NCBI GenBank assembly: GCA_017462915.1
Contig: JAFTQG010000032.1
Location: forward strand, 1 to 57,413
Length of the DNA stretch: 57,413 nucleotides
From: Prevotella sp.
Lineage (GTDB): Bacteria; Bacteroidota; Bacteroidia; Bacteroidales; Bacteroidaceae
Direction of reading: 5' to 3'
Of this stretch, positions 35,884 to 43,481 are shown piece after piece (position 1 is the first letter of the stretch; every line of letters starts with the position of its first letter). The position numbers and the translations under genes were made by a program. The notes beneath the pieces are model-generated. The model ran no database searches, had not been told where the DNA came from, and saw only the letters and a list, made by a program, of their open reading frames with translations.

Positions 35884-36978
35884 CTATTCTATAAGTAACA
35901 CAACCTGCCAAAGTATGTATGCGAGCAATGCACATGCAATGGCAGCTGACACATAGACAGTGTATTTAAGCACTGTCAGGGAGACATTCTTGCGTTTCTC
36001 GTCGTCAGTCAGTCTTGTTTCCTCACGCTGTTCCGTGACAATCTCCTCGGTCTTTGTGGAGTTTACGAAATCCATCGCCGCGACAAGGTTCCTGTCATTC
36101 TCGTTGATGAGTGCCGAGTGCTTGGCGAACTTCACAAGGTCGGCCGTCTCAAACACCTCGCGGAGCTCTGCAACCTTCATCGGATCCTCCACAGACAGAC
36201 GCGCTATTATCTCCGGAGTGGTCATCTCCATTGCCGAGAAGCCGAACCGCTCCTCTATATACTTGCGCAGAGTGTCCGTGAGACGGGTATAGTATTCCTT
36301 CTGGTTGTCCGACGCCACCATACGCTCCTGCTTCAGTTCGTCTATCGCGGTGATGGCCCTGACATGAGGGGGTACACGCTTGACTATGCGGAACGAGATA
36401 TGTATCGGCTTGTTGCCCTTCTTCAGCAGGTACGCCAGCATACCCATGACCGCCAGCAGCGAGGCTATACCGTACAGCACGATGAGAGGAATCCACTCGT
36501 CCCACAGGAAGGGATTGGTCTGCACGTCCTTGGCAGGATAGAACTGGTCCATCTTAGTCGTGTCGACAGGCACATCCAGCACCTTCAGAGCGAGTTTCTT
36601 GCCCATATACTTCTTGCCGTCGACAATCACGCTGAGCGGAGCAATGTAGTGCAGTTTAGGCTCAAAGGATGTCAGGGTGTACTCGTAAGTGGTACGGAGC
36701 CATCCGTCGTCAAGCATCACAGAGTCTACCATAGCCTGCTCCAGCACCTCTATTCCCGGCGTTATGAGCCGCGAATCAGTGAAATCAGGGAGAAGGAGTG
36801 TCGACTTTTCCTTGGCTGTCACGGTAAGATACAGATGACACTGGTCTCCAAGAAGTATCTCCATGCTGTCAATCCTCTCGTCGACCTGCACCTTCTGGGC
36901 ATATACGCAGTCTGCCGTTCCTATCCAGAGAAGCATAGGAACCAGCATCAATATTTTTCTGTACAGTCGTTCTGTCAT
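35884..36978 (-). CDS. BatD-like membrane protein of the moxR-bat operon
   Basis: The 364-residue protein has a signal peptide, a periplasmic beta domain (VDERIDSMEILLGDQCHLYLTV), a membrane helix (LIVLYGIASLLAVMGMLAYLL), a cytoplasmic helical region with DTLRKYIEERFGFSAMEMTTPEII, and a second helix at the C-terminus. Proteins like this (sometimes DUF4381-like) occupy the same place between DUF58 and batA in Bacteroidetes operons. It probably forms a membrane complex with BatA, BatB and MoxR. The exact role is unknown. Confidence 0.8.
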   Translation of the reverse strand: MTERLYRKILMLVPMLLWIGTADCVYAQKVQVDERIDSMEILLGDQCHLYLTVTAKEKSTLLLPDFTDSRLITPGIEVLEQAMVDSVMLDDGWLRTTYEYTLTSFEPKLHYIAPLSVIVDGKKYMGKKLALKVLDVPVDTTKMDQFYPAKDVQTNPFLWDEWIPLIVLYGIASLLAVMGMLAYLLKKGNKPIHISFRIVKRVPPHVRAITAIDELKQERMVASDNQKEYYTRLTDTLRKYIEERFGFSAMEMTTPEIIARLSVEDPMKVAELREVFETADLVKFAKHSALINENDRNLVAAMDFVNSTKTEEIVTEQREETRLTDDEKRKNVSLTVLKYTVYVSAAIACALLAYILWQVVLLIE

Positions 36979-37005
36979 ATCTTTATAGAATCTCTCCGTC
37001 CCGGC

Positions 37006-37875
37006 CTAACTGCGCTGCTTGAACAGCAACATAAGACTTTTCACATAATCGCCTGCCGTAGAGACGGATATGGAGTCAACGCCCGAGTGGGAGAATGTTT
37101 CTTTCAGGTTCGCCTGACGCTCCAGCCACTTGGCCTTGTATGCTGTGCGCACGGCCTTTGAAGAGGTATCAAGGTAATCTTCATATCCTGTCTCCGAGTC
37201 GCGCACCCTCATCAGTCCTATATCAGGAAGCTCGCTGTCACGATGGTCATACACCTGTATCGCCACGACATCATGCTTTCTGTTGCATACCTGCAACTCC
37301 TTGCTGAACGGTCTCTGCTGACAGAAGTCGGACAAGAGGAAAGCCGTGCAGCGGCGTTTCTGCATCCGTGTAAGCGTCTCTATAGCCCCGGAGATGTCCG
37401 TACGGCTGCTGTCGGGCTTGAAATCAAGCAGTTCGCGTATGATGTAGAGGATATGTTTCCTGCCTTTCTTGGGCGGAATATATTTCTCCACATGGTCGGA
37501 AAAGAACAGCACACCTATCTTGTCGTTGTTCTGTATGGCGGAGAAAGCCAGCGTGGCAGCAATCTCTGTCACCATCTCGCGCTTCTCCTGACGCTGGGAA
37601 CCGAAAGAGAGCGAACCCGAAACGTCTACAAGAAGCATGACGGTAAGTTCGCGCTCCTCCTCAAAAACCTTCACATAAGGGCGATGAAAACGTGCCGTGA
37701 CGTTCCAGTCGATGTCGCGGACATCGTCGCCAAACTGATACTCCCTCACCTCCGAGAATGCCATACCACGTCCCTTGAAGGCACTATGGTACTGTCCCGC
37801 AAAGATATTGTTGCTCAGTCCACGGGTCTTGATTTCTATTTTGCGAACTCGCGAGAGTATCTCGTTGGTATTCAT
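37006..37875 (-). CDS. DUF58 protein (MoxR-associated VWA-like)
   Basis: The 289-residue protein has the DUF58 hallmark FSEVREYQFGDDVRDIDWN followed by a VWA-like fold with VLLVDVSGSLSFGS. DUF58 proteins almost always pair with MoxR ATPases, as here: the start overlaps the moxR stop by one base (TAATG). It lies at the head of the bat genes. Confidence 0.93.
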   Translation of the reverse strand: MNTNEILSRVRKIEIKTRGLSNNIFAGQYHSAFKGRGMAFSEVREYQFGDDVRDIDWNVTARFHRPYVKVFEEERELTVMLLVDVSGSLSFGSQRQEKREMVTEIAATLAFSAIQNNDKIGVLFFSDHVEKYIPPKKGRKHILYIIRELLDFKPDSSRTDISGAIETLTRMQKRRCTAFLLSDFCQQRPFSKELQVCNRKHDVVAIQVYDHRDSELPDIGLMRVRDSETGYEDYLDTSSKAVRTAYKAKWLERQANLKETFSHSGVDSISVSTAGDYVKSLMLLFKQRS

Positions 37876-38858
37876 TATGGAACCTGTATCTTGTTTATTA
37901 TCTGCGACACAATCTCCTCTGTCGTCACATTGGTAGCCTCCGCCTCATAAGAGAGGCCTATGCGGTGGCGCAGCACATCATGAGCCACGGCACGCACATC
38001 TTCCGGCACCACATAGCCGCGGCGTCTGATGAAGGCATACGCACGTGCAGCCTTGGCAAGAGAGATGGAGGCACGCGGCGAACCGCCGAACGAGATGAGA
38101 GACTTCAGTTCGTCAAGTCCATACTGCTCCGGGAAACGTGTGGCGAAGACGATGTCTGCGATATACTGCTCTATCTTCTCGTCTATATAAACCTCGCGGA
38201 CTATCTCTCGTGCACGCTCTATCTCCTGTGTCGTGGTGACAGGAGCGACCTCCGGAAGCTTGCCTGCAAGATTCTCGCGGATGATGAGTTTCTCCTCCTG
38301 CAGGGAAGGATAGCCGATGACGACCTTCATCATGAAACGGTCCATCTGCGCCTCCGGCAGCGGATATGTTCCTTCCTGCTCGATAGGATTCTGTGTCGCC
38401 ATCACGAGGAACGGCGAAGGAAGCCTGAAGGAATTGTCGCCGATAGTCACCTGATGCTCCTGCATGGCCTCGAGGAGAGCCGACTGCACCTTTGCCGGAG
38501 CACGGTTGATTTCGTCGGCAAGCACGAAATTGGCGAAGACAGGTCCTTTCTTCACCTGGAACTTCTCATCCTTCTGCGAGTATATCATCGTGCCGATGAC
38601 GTCGGCAGGGAGGAGATCCGGGGTGAACTGTACACGGCTGAAATCCGCCTGCACAAGTTTTGACAATGTATTGATGGCAAGCGTCTTCGCCAGACCCGGA
38701 ACACCCTCAAGGAGTATATGGCCGTCTGAAAGGAGAGAGACGAGAAGGCAGTCGACAAGATGCTTCTGGCCGACGATGACCTTATCCATGCCCGAAACAA
38801 GATTCTGCACGAAGCCTGACTCCTGCTCGATACGTATATTAAGTTCTCTTATATCCAT
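37875..38858 (-). CDS. MoxR-family AAA+ ATPase
   Basis: The 327-residue AAA+ chaperone has Walker A in LEGVPGLAKTLAI, Walker B in FVLADEINRAP and the MoxR motif ATQNPIEQEGTYPLPEAQMDRF. MoxR proteins act with VWA partners in metal insertion or complex assembly, and here it heads the aerotolerance operon. I chose the ATG at 38858 (MDIRELNIRIEQ); a longer start would run into an intergenic hairpin. Confidence 0.95.
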   Translation of the reverse strand: MDIRELNIRIEQESGFVQNLVSGMDKVIVGQKHLVDCLLVSLLSDGHILLEGVPGLAKTLAINTLSKLVQADFSRVQFTPDLLPADVIGTMIYSQKDEKFQVKKGPVFANFVLADEINRAPAKVQSALLEAMQEHQVTIGDNSFRLPSPFLVMATQNPIEQEGTYPLPEAQMDRFMMKVVIGYPSLQEEKLIIRENLAGKLPEVAPVTTTQEIERAREIVREVYIDEKIEQYIADIVFATRFPEQYGLDELKSLISFGGSPRASISLAKAARAYAFIRRRGYVVPEDVRAVAHDVLRHRIGLSYEAEATNVTTEEIVSQIINKIQVP

Positions 38859-38885
38859 TGTTTTATGTTCTTTTTTAGTGAAAGC

Positions 38886-38913
38886 GTGCACTCCCCGTAT
38901 CCGGGGAATGCAC
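38886..38913. other. Stem-loop between degP and moxR
   Basis: GTGCA/TGCAC and TCCCCG/CGGGGA pair around TATC, with a C-A mismatch. It stands 21 bases after the degP stop. On the minus strand an A-rich rather than T-rich stretch follows, so it may partly end degP transcription or stabilise the moxR leader. Confidence 0.55.
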
Positions 38914-38934
38914 ATCTATTCGGATTCTGACGCA

Positions 38935-40383
38935 TTAATCTTCAAGCGGAACGGCAAAATATCCCTTCTTACCTGTAGGGTACATGCCCTGTATATAGAG
39001 CACAGGAGAGTTTGACTTTCCTGCTTCCTTGACTATCCTGTTGAGGTCGTCAATGGTCTTGACACTCTCATCGTTGACTTTCTGTATGATGAAGCCCATC
39101 GGCACACCGGCCTCCTTGAACTTTCCGGAGTTCACCTTACCCACTTTCAGACCGTATGTAATGTCAAGTTCCTTCTTCTCGTTGTCGTTGATGGCACGGA
39201 AACTTGCTCCGAGGACGTCAAGGTCCTTGTCCTTCACGACCTTGGTATTGCCCTGCTCGTTCTTCAGAGTGAGGGTCGCGGTCTTCTTTGCCTTCTTGCG
39301 AACATACGTCACAACAACCTTATCGCCAGGACGTTTCTTGGCGAGATACTCCTGAAGCTCAGCCATCTTCGTTATCTTATGGCCGTCGATTGACGTCAGG
39401 ACATCGCCCTCCTGGATACCAGCATCGGCACCTGCGCCGTCATCCATGACCTTGGCAACATAGATACCCTCGTTGACACCGAGGTCTATCTCCTTACCTT
39501 CCTCCTTCTGCGCATCGATATAGTTGCGCACATCCTGTCCGCTGATACCTATAAGTCCGCGCTGTACATTGCCGTACTGCTTCAGGTCGGCAACGACCTT
39601 GTTCATGATTGTTGTCGGGATGGCAAAGCCATAGCCGATATTGCTGCCCGTAGGCGATGTGAGCATGGCATTGATGCCTATCAGTTCGCCTCTGGCATTG
39701 ACAAGAGCACCGCCGGAATTGCCTTGGTTTATGGCAGCATCGGTCTGTATGAACGCCTCCACACCGTTGGCTCCGAGGCTACGCGCCTTGGCAGAGACGA
39801 TACCTGCCGTCACCGTGGCACGGAGATTAAGCGGATGGCCGATGGCAAGAACCCACTCGCCTACCTTTATGTCGTCTGACGAAATCACCGTTATCGCCGG
39901 GAGATTGGAGGCGTTGATCTTTATGAGGGCAAGGTCTGTGGCCTTGTCCGTACCGATGATGCGTGCGGAGAACTCCCTGTTATCGGAGAGTGTCACAGTC
40001 AGCTCGTCTGCTCCATCCACCACATGGTTGTTGGTCACGATATATCCGTCACTGCTGATGATGACACCCGAGCCTGCACCTTCGCGCTTTGGAGTCTGCA
40101 CCTTGCGCTTCTGTCCCGGCTGTCTCCCTCCGAAGAAGCCGAACGGGTCGAACATGTCTCCAAACGGATCGTTCTGGACCTCCACCTCCCTTACCTTGGA
40201 GTTCTGAAGATACTTGATATATACCACGCAAGGCAGAGCCTTCTCTGCCGCCACGGTCAGGTCGACAGCCTGCCCCGGAACAGGAGCGGCAGAAGCCATA
40301 GGCATGTCCGGATTGCTTGCCTTCACGCTGGCAGACATTGTCGCAGCAAGAAGTAACGCACTTAAAACAAATTTCTTATTCAT
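38935..40383 (-). CDS. degP: DegP/HtrA-family periplasmic serine protease
   Basis: The 482-residue protein has a signal peptide (FVLSALLLAATMSASVKA), a trypsin-like domain with catalytic His in VTNNHVVDGAD, Asp in TDLALIKI and Ser in NQGNSGGALV, and two PDZ domains. It degrades or refolds damaged envelope proteins. It lies upstream of moxR and the bat genes and is consistent with a stress-response neighbourhood. A -7 box lies about 125 bases before the start. Confidence 0.95.
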   Translation of the reverse strand: MNKKFVLSALLLAATMSASVKASNPDMPMASAAPVPGQAVDLTVAAEKALPCVVYIKYLQNSKVREVEVQNDPFGDMFDPFGFFGGRQPGQKRKVQTPKREGAGSGVIISSDGYIVTNNHVVDGADELTVTLSDNREFSARIIGTDKATDLALIKINASNLPAITVISSDDIKVGEWVLAIGHPLNLRATVTAGIVSAKARSLGANGVEAFIQTDAAINQGNSGGALVNARGELIGINAMLTSPTGSNIGYGFAIPTTIMNKVVADLKQYGNVQRGLIGISGQDVRNYIDAQKEEGKEIDLGVNEGIYVAKVMDDGAGADAGIQEGDVLTSIDGHKITKMAELQEYLAKKRPGDKVVVTYVRKKAKKTATLTLKNEQGNTKVVKDKDLDVLGASFRAINDNEKKELDITYGLKVGKVNSGKFKEAGVPMGFIIQKVNDESVKTIDDLNRIVKEAGKSNSPVLYIQGMYPTGKKGYFAVPLED

Positions 40384-40508
40384 AATTGTATATATGGTTT
40401 TATTTTCTCATCATCATCTTTCCGATACCTTTCCGGGATTTCCGCCCGCATGGCGTAATCGGCTGTCCCATTGTTTATTTCTATTAACATTTTACGGTTC
40501 GGTTAATG

Positions 40509-40516
40509 CAAAGTTA
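40509..40516 (-). promoter_or_regulatory. -7 box of degP
   Basis: TAACTTTG on the minus strand fits TAnnTTTG. Confidence 0.5.
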
Positions 40517-40810
40517 AGGCAGAAGACGTGAAACTCCAAACATCCCGTCGCATATTTGTCCGAATTTAACAATTGACCGCGTCCCTTAAATACTCCTTTA
40601 CAACTGTCACCGTAAAATTTGGAAAAAATTAATATAAGTTCTCTGCTATAGGACATCTTGCCCGTATTTGCAGGCTAAAATGGAGCAATGCTGTAATGTG
40701 CGTATGCGAGAACGTCCATTAATGCGCACATCACGTACACATATATTACACATGTATTCAACGCTTTACCAAAACAGATAAAAGTAAGAGTTGCAGAAGG
40801 TGCATATACA

Positions 40811-40896
40811 CTTGGCAAAAGGTCACCCTTTACCGTGTAAAAGGTGATAGATAGCACGCCAAAAGGTCACCTTTTATATACAGAAAGGTCACCTTA
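40811..40896. repeat. Cluster of GGTCACC palindromic units (copy 2)
   Basis: Four units, near 40816 (AAAAGGTCACCCTTT), 40839 (AAAAGGTGATAG), 40861 (AAAAGGTCACCTTTT, a perfect palindrome) and 40884 (AAAGGTCACCTTA), stand about 20 bases apart upstream of oxyR. They share the consensus of the cluster at 11481-11560. Confidence 0.65.
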
Positions 40897-40999
40897 GGGC
40901 AATCAGGGAAACAGACAAGAAAACTTGATGAATATTAGATTTTTGCATACCGGATGCAAAAACCATGGCATCAGCGATAGACAGACGGAGATGTTTTTG

Positions 41000-41007
41000 T
41001 ATCTTTG
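41000..41007 (+). promoter_or_regulatory. -7 box of oxyR
   Basis: TATCTTTG fits TAnnTTTG, about 30 bases before the ATG. An imperfect inverted repeat (TTTTTGCATACC/GGATGCAAAAA) lies 45 bases further upstream and could be an autoregulatory OxyR site. Confidence 0.55.
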
Positions 41008-41037
41008 CATTGAAGAAACCTATCATCATACATCGAC

Positions 41038-41964
41038 ATGACTATACAACAACTGAAATATATCGTCGCCATCGACAGGCATAAGAGCTTTGCACGGGCG
41101 GCAGAGGCGCTTGATATAACACAACCAACCATCAGCGGTATGCTTGTCAAGCTGGAGGAGGAACTTGACGTGCGTATATTCGAGCGTACCAACAAGACCG
41201 TAAGCACTACCGCCATAGGACGGCTCATCATACAACAGGCGGAGAGGGTAATAGCCGAAGCCATGCGCATAGAGGAGATTGTCACCGAGGAGAAGGGCAA
41301 GACCTCAGGGCGGCTTCAGCTTGCCGTAGCTCCTACCATTGCCCCATATCTGCTGCCGAAGTTCATAAGGCATTACCGTGAGGACTATCCGCAGGTAGAC
41401 CTCGGCATCTCTGAGATGAAGGCCGTGGACATGATACCGGCATTGGAGCAGGGAAAGGCTGATGTCGGAATAGCCACATCAGGACGTGCAGGGAAAGGAC
41501 TGCTCGAGATTCCATTATACACGGAACGGTTCTTCGTGTATCTTTCAGAGAGCTGCTGGCGCAAGCTCCCTGTATTCAAGCCGGAGAATCTCGAGCATGA
41601 GAACATGTGGATAATGAAGGAGGCGCAGTGCCTGCGTGACAGTGCCTTCAGCTTCTGCAAGGCCCGCACCAAGGGACACCACGTCTACGAGGCAGGAAGC
41701 GTCGAGACACTGACACGCATAGTGGACGAGAACGGAGGATTTACCATCATCCCCGAGATGCATCTTCCACTTCTCTCCGAAAGGCAGCGGAGAAACGTGC
41801 GCTCCATCGACGGCGACCATCTCTCGCAACGCCGCGTATCACTGTATGTAAAGGACGACTTCATACGGCAGGGCATCCTTAACACCATCACGCACACTCT
41901 CCTGCAATTCATGCCAAAGGGCATGATGGAGGAGCGGATAATAAAATACGGGATAAGGCTGTGA
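41038..41964 (+). CDS. oxyR: Hydrogen peroxide-sensing regulator OxyR (LysR family)
   Basis: The 308-residue LysR-type regulator has an N-terminal winged helix (FARAAEALDITQPTISGMLVKLEEEL) and a sensor domain with CLRDSAFSFC: Cys198 and Cys207 match the redox pair Cys199/Cys208 of E. coli OxyR, spaced nine residues apart. Peroxide forms a disulfide and switches on catalase and peroxidase genes. It lies in an oxidative-stress neighbourhood with degP and the bat genes. No peroxidase gene is adjacent. Confidence 0.93.
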   Translation: MTIQQLKYIVAIDRHKSFARAAEALDITQPTISGMLVKLEEELDVRIFERTNKTVSTTAIGRLIIQQAERVIAEAMRIEEIVTEEKGKTSGRLQLAVAPTIAPYLLPKFIRHYREDYPQVDLGISEMKAVDMIPALEQGKADVGIATSGRAGKGLLEIPLYTERFFVYLSESCWRKLPVFKPENLEHENMWIMKEAQCLRDSAFSFCKARTKGHHVYEAGSVETLTRIVDENGGFTIIPEMHLPLLSERQRRNVRSIDGDHLSQRRVSLYVKDDFIRQGILNTITHTLLQFMPKGMMEERIIKYGIRL

Positions 41965-42081
41965 TGGTGGTTTGGTGGTTTGGTGGTTTAGTGGTTTGGT
42001 TGATGGTTTTGGAGCGGATAGCATATAACTAAACAATTAATCAACTGAACCACCAAACCACTAAACCACCAAACAACCATC
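41965..42081. repeat. Long hairpin of GGTGGTTTGG/CCAAACCACC units
   Basis: The left arm (41967-42013) is a run of GGTGGTTT, GGTGGTTT, AGTGGTTT and GGTTGATGG units, and the right arm (42041-42076) is the complement built from AACCACCAAACCACT units. The loop is AT-rich. It lies between the convergent oxyR and PH-domain genes. The design matches the repeat at 24771-24837 with different letters. Confidence 0.65.
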
Positions 42082-42087
42082 CACGGC

Positions 42088-42606
42088 CTAACGACCCACC
42101 GTATTCCGGTCATTCTCTTCTTTCATATATGTAGTGATGATGTTGCGCACCTTCATCGGGTCCTGCACGGACTCCACCTTATGGTTCGTGCCGCCGCTGC
42201 CTACAAGTTCGATGGAGCCGGTGCCCACGATACGCTCGATGAAGGTCTGCTCGAAATTCACCGTCTCTATCTTAAACAACGGAATTTCTGTGAGTTTGAT
42301 GCTGAAGATGCCGTCTTTCTGTATGAAGCGTGAATCGGTGACGGCAAACTCAGTCTTCACGCGCAGGAAATATCCATAGAATATCAGTCCGAGCCCAAGG
42401 AGACAGGCCACGGCACCGATGCCCAACAGGATACTGACCGTGGCGCGCTCCAAGACGTTGCCTGCGGCATAGCCCATGAAAAAGAGACCTGCTGCTATAG
42501 ATGCAGCGCCCCATACTGTGTAACGGAAATTGAAATACCAATGCAGGCGGCCGCGATACATGATCTGCTCGCCCTGCTCAAGTGTCTTTTCTATAAAACG
42601 TGCCAT
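42088..42606 (-). CDS. Bacterial PH-domain membrane protein
   Basis: The 172-residue protein has two hydrophobic segments (VWGAASIAAGLFFMGYAAG, VSILLGIGAVACLLGLGLIFYGY) and a PH-like domain with TEFAVTDSRFIQKDGIFSIKLTEIPLFKIETV, as in YdbS/YdbT-like proteins. The function of this family is unclear; roles in membrane stress are suggested for relatives. It stands alone between two repeat elements. Confidence 0.8.
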   Translation of the reverse strand: MARFIEKTLEQGEQIMYRGRLHWYFNFRYTVWGAASIAAGLFFMGYAAGNVLERATVSILLGIGAVACLLGLGLIFYGYFLRVKTEFAVTDSRFIQKDGIFSIKLTEIPLFKIETVNFEQTFIERIVGTGSIELVGSGGTNHKVESVQDPMKVRNIITTYMKEENDRNTVGR

Positions 42607-42621
42607 TGTTGTACGATTTTT

Positions 42622-42736
42622 TTACGGTTATGCGGTTATGCGGTTAGGTGGTTATACGGTGTAGCGGTTGGAGGTATTGTGCGTGATAGAAAGAGTAATC
42701 TCCGCATAACCGTATAACCATAAAACCGTATAACTG
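42622..42736. repeat. Intergenic repeat with core AAAGAGTAATCTCCG (copy 3)
   Basis: The left arm holds ACGGTTATGCGGTTATGCGG units, the core GATAGAAAGAGTAATCTCC stands near 42684-42702, and the right arm holds ATAACCGTATAACC units. Left and right arms are complementary, so a long imperfect hairpin can form just upstream of the PH-domain gene. Confidence 0.7.
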
Positions 42737-42757
42737 GGAAAGCCGCATATCAACCCA

Positions 42758-43228
42758 CTACTCATGATGATATGGCTCTCCTTTTATTATAGTACATGCC
42801 CTGTACAGTTGTTCACAGAACATCAGGCGTATCATCTGGTGCGACAGGGTCATCTTCGACAATGATACCTTTGCGTCAGCCCTGTCGTATACCGAACGGG
42901 CGAAGCCGTATGGTCCTCCTATGACAAATATCAGACGCCTTGCGGTATGACGGCAACGCTCGAGCCACGCCGCGAACTCCACGGAGCGATACTCCGTGCC
43001 GCGTTCGTCAAGAAGCACGACGGTGTCCGAAGGCTGGAGCAACTTGAGAATCATCTCGCCCTCCTTCTCTTTCTGCTGCTCCTCACTGAGCGATTTTGTA
43101 TTCTTCAGTTCGGGAACAGTGGTAATGGCAAAAGGCATATAATGCCCGATACGCCCGGCATAATCCTCGATGGAGGCAACGAAGTGCTTGTCGACAGTCT
43201 TCCCGACTTGTATGAGTTCAGTTTTCAT
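42758..43228 (-). CDS. rlmH: 23S rRNA (pseudouridine1915-N3)-methyltransferase
   Basis: The 156-residue SPOUT methyltransferase methylates pseudouridine 1915 in helix 69. The knot motifs LLDERGTEYRSVEFAAWL, FVIGGPYGFA and LSKMTLSHQMIRLMFCEQLYRA are typical, and length is normal. Repeats with the AGGAAGAGTAATCTCCG core flank it on both sides. Confidence 0.96.
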   Translation of the reverse strand: MKTELIQVGKTVDKHFVASIEDYAGRIGHYMPFAITTVPELKNTKSLSEEQQKEKEGEMILKLLQPSDTVVLLDERGTEYRSVEFAAWLERCRHTARRLIFVIGGPYGFARSVYDRADAKVSLSKMTLSHQMIRLMFCEQLYRACTIIKGEPYHHE

Positions 43229-43229
43229 T

Positions 43230-43335
43230 TGGTTGGACGGTTATATACGGTTGGGCGGTCTTTCGGTTGCACGGTTTGTGGTTCTCGGTTGCAGGAAGAG
43301 TAATCTCCGCCTAACCGTACAACCGTCTAACCGCA
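43230..43335. repeat. Intergenic repeat with core AGGAAGAGTAATCTCCG (copy 4)
   Basis: Left-arm units are GGTTGGACGGTTATATACGG and relatives, the core GCAGGAAGAGTAATCTCC stands near 43291-43308, and right-arm units are CTAACCGTACAACCGTC. It lies directly upstream of rlmH. Confidence 0.7.
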
Positions 43336-43394
43336 CACCAGCATGTTGCAAAATTACTAAATATTGATGAATATCAGAACTTTTTCTTTGAAAA

Positions 43395-43426
43395 TTTGCT
43401 CATTCCAAAAGAAATAATTAATTTTG
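43395..43426 (+). promoter_or_regulatory. Promoter of the phosphohexomutase gene
   Basis: TTTG at 43395-43398 and TAATTTTG at 43419-43426 are 20 bases apart, which fits the -33/-7 arrangement of the Bacteroidetes primary promoter. The leader to the ATG is about 50 bases. Confidence 0.7.
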
Positions 43427-43481
43427 TAGCAACAATAACATGTATTCCTAATTAATATTTAATATAAAACCTAAAAAGACT

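Larger units (their letters stand above)
40384..41037. other. Long intergenic region between degP and oxyR
   Basis: It holds the divergent promoters of degP and oxyR, the second GGTSACC palindrome cluster (40811-40896) and an inverted repeat TGTGCG/CGCACA around 40696-40728. No credible gene is seen in the rest (40540-40800). Confidence 0.55.

Noticed and set aside
36118-37161. 347-codon plus-strand frame opposite the BatD-like and DUF58 genes
   Set aside because: No family pattern; the minus strand is a coherent operon.
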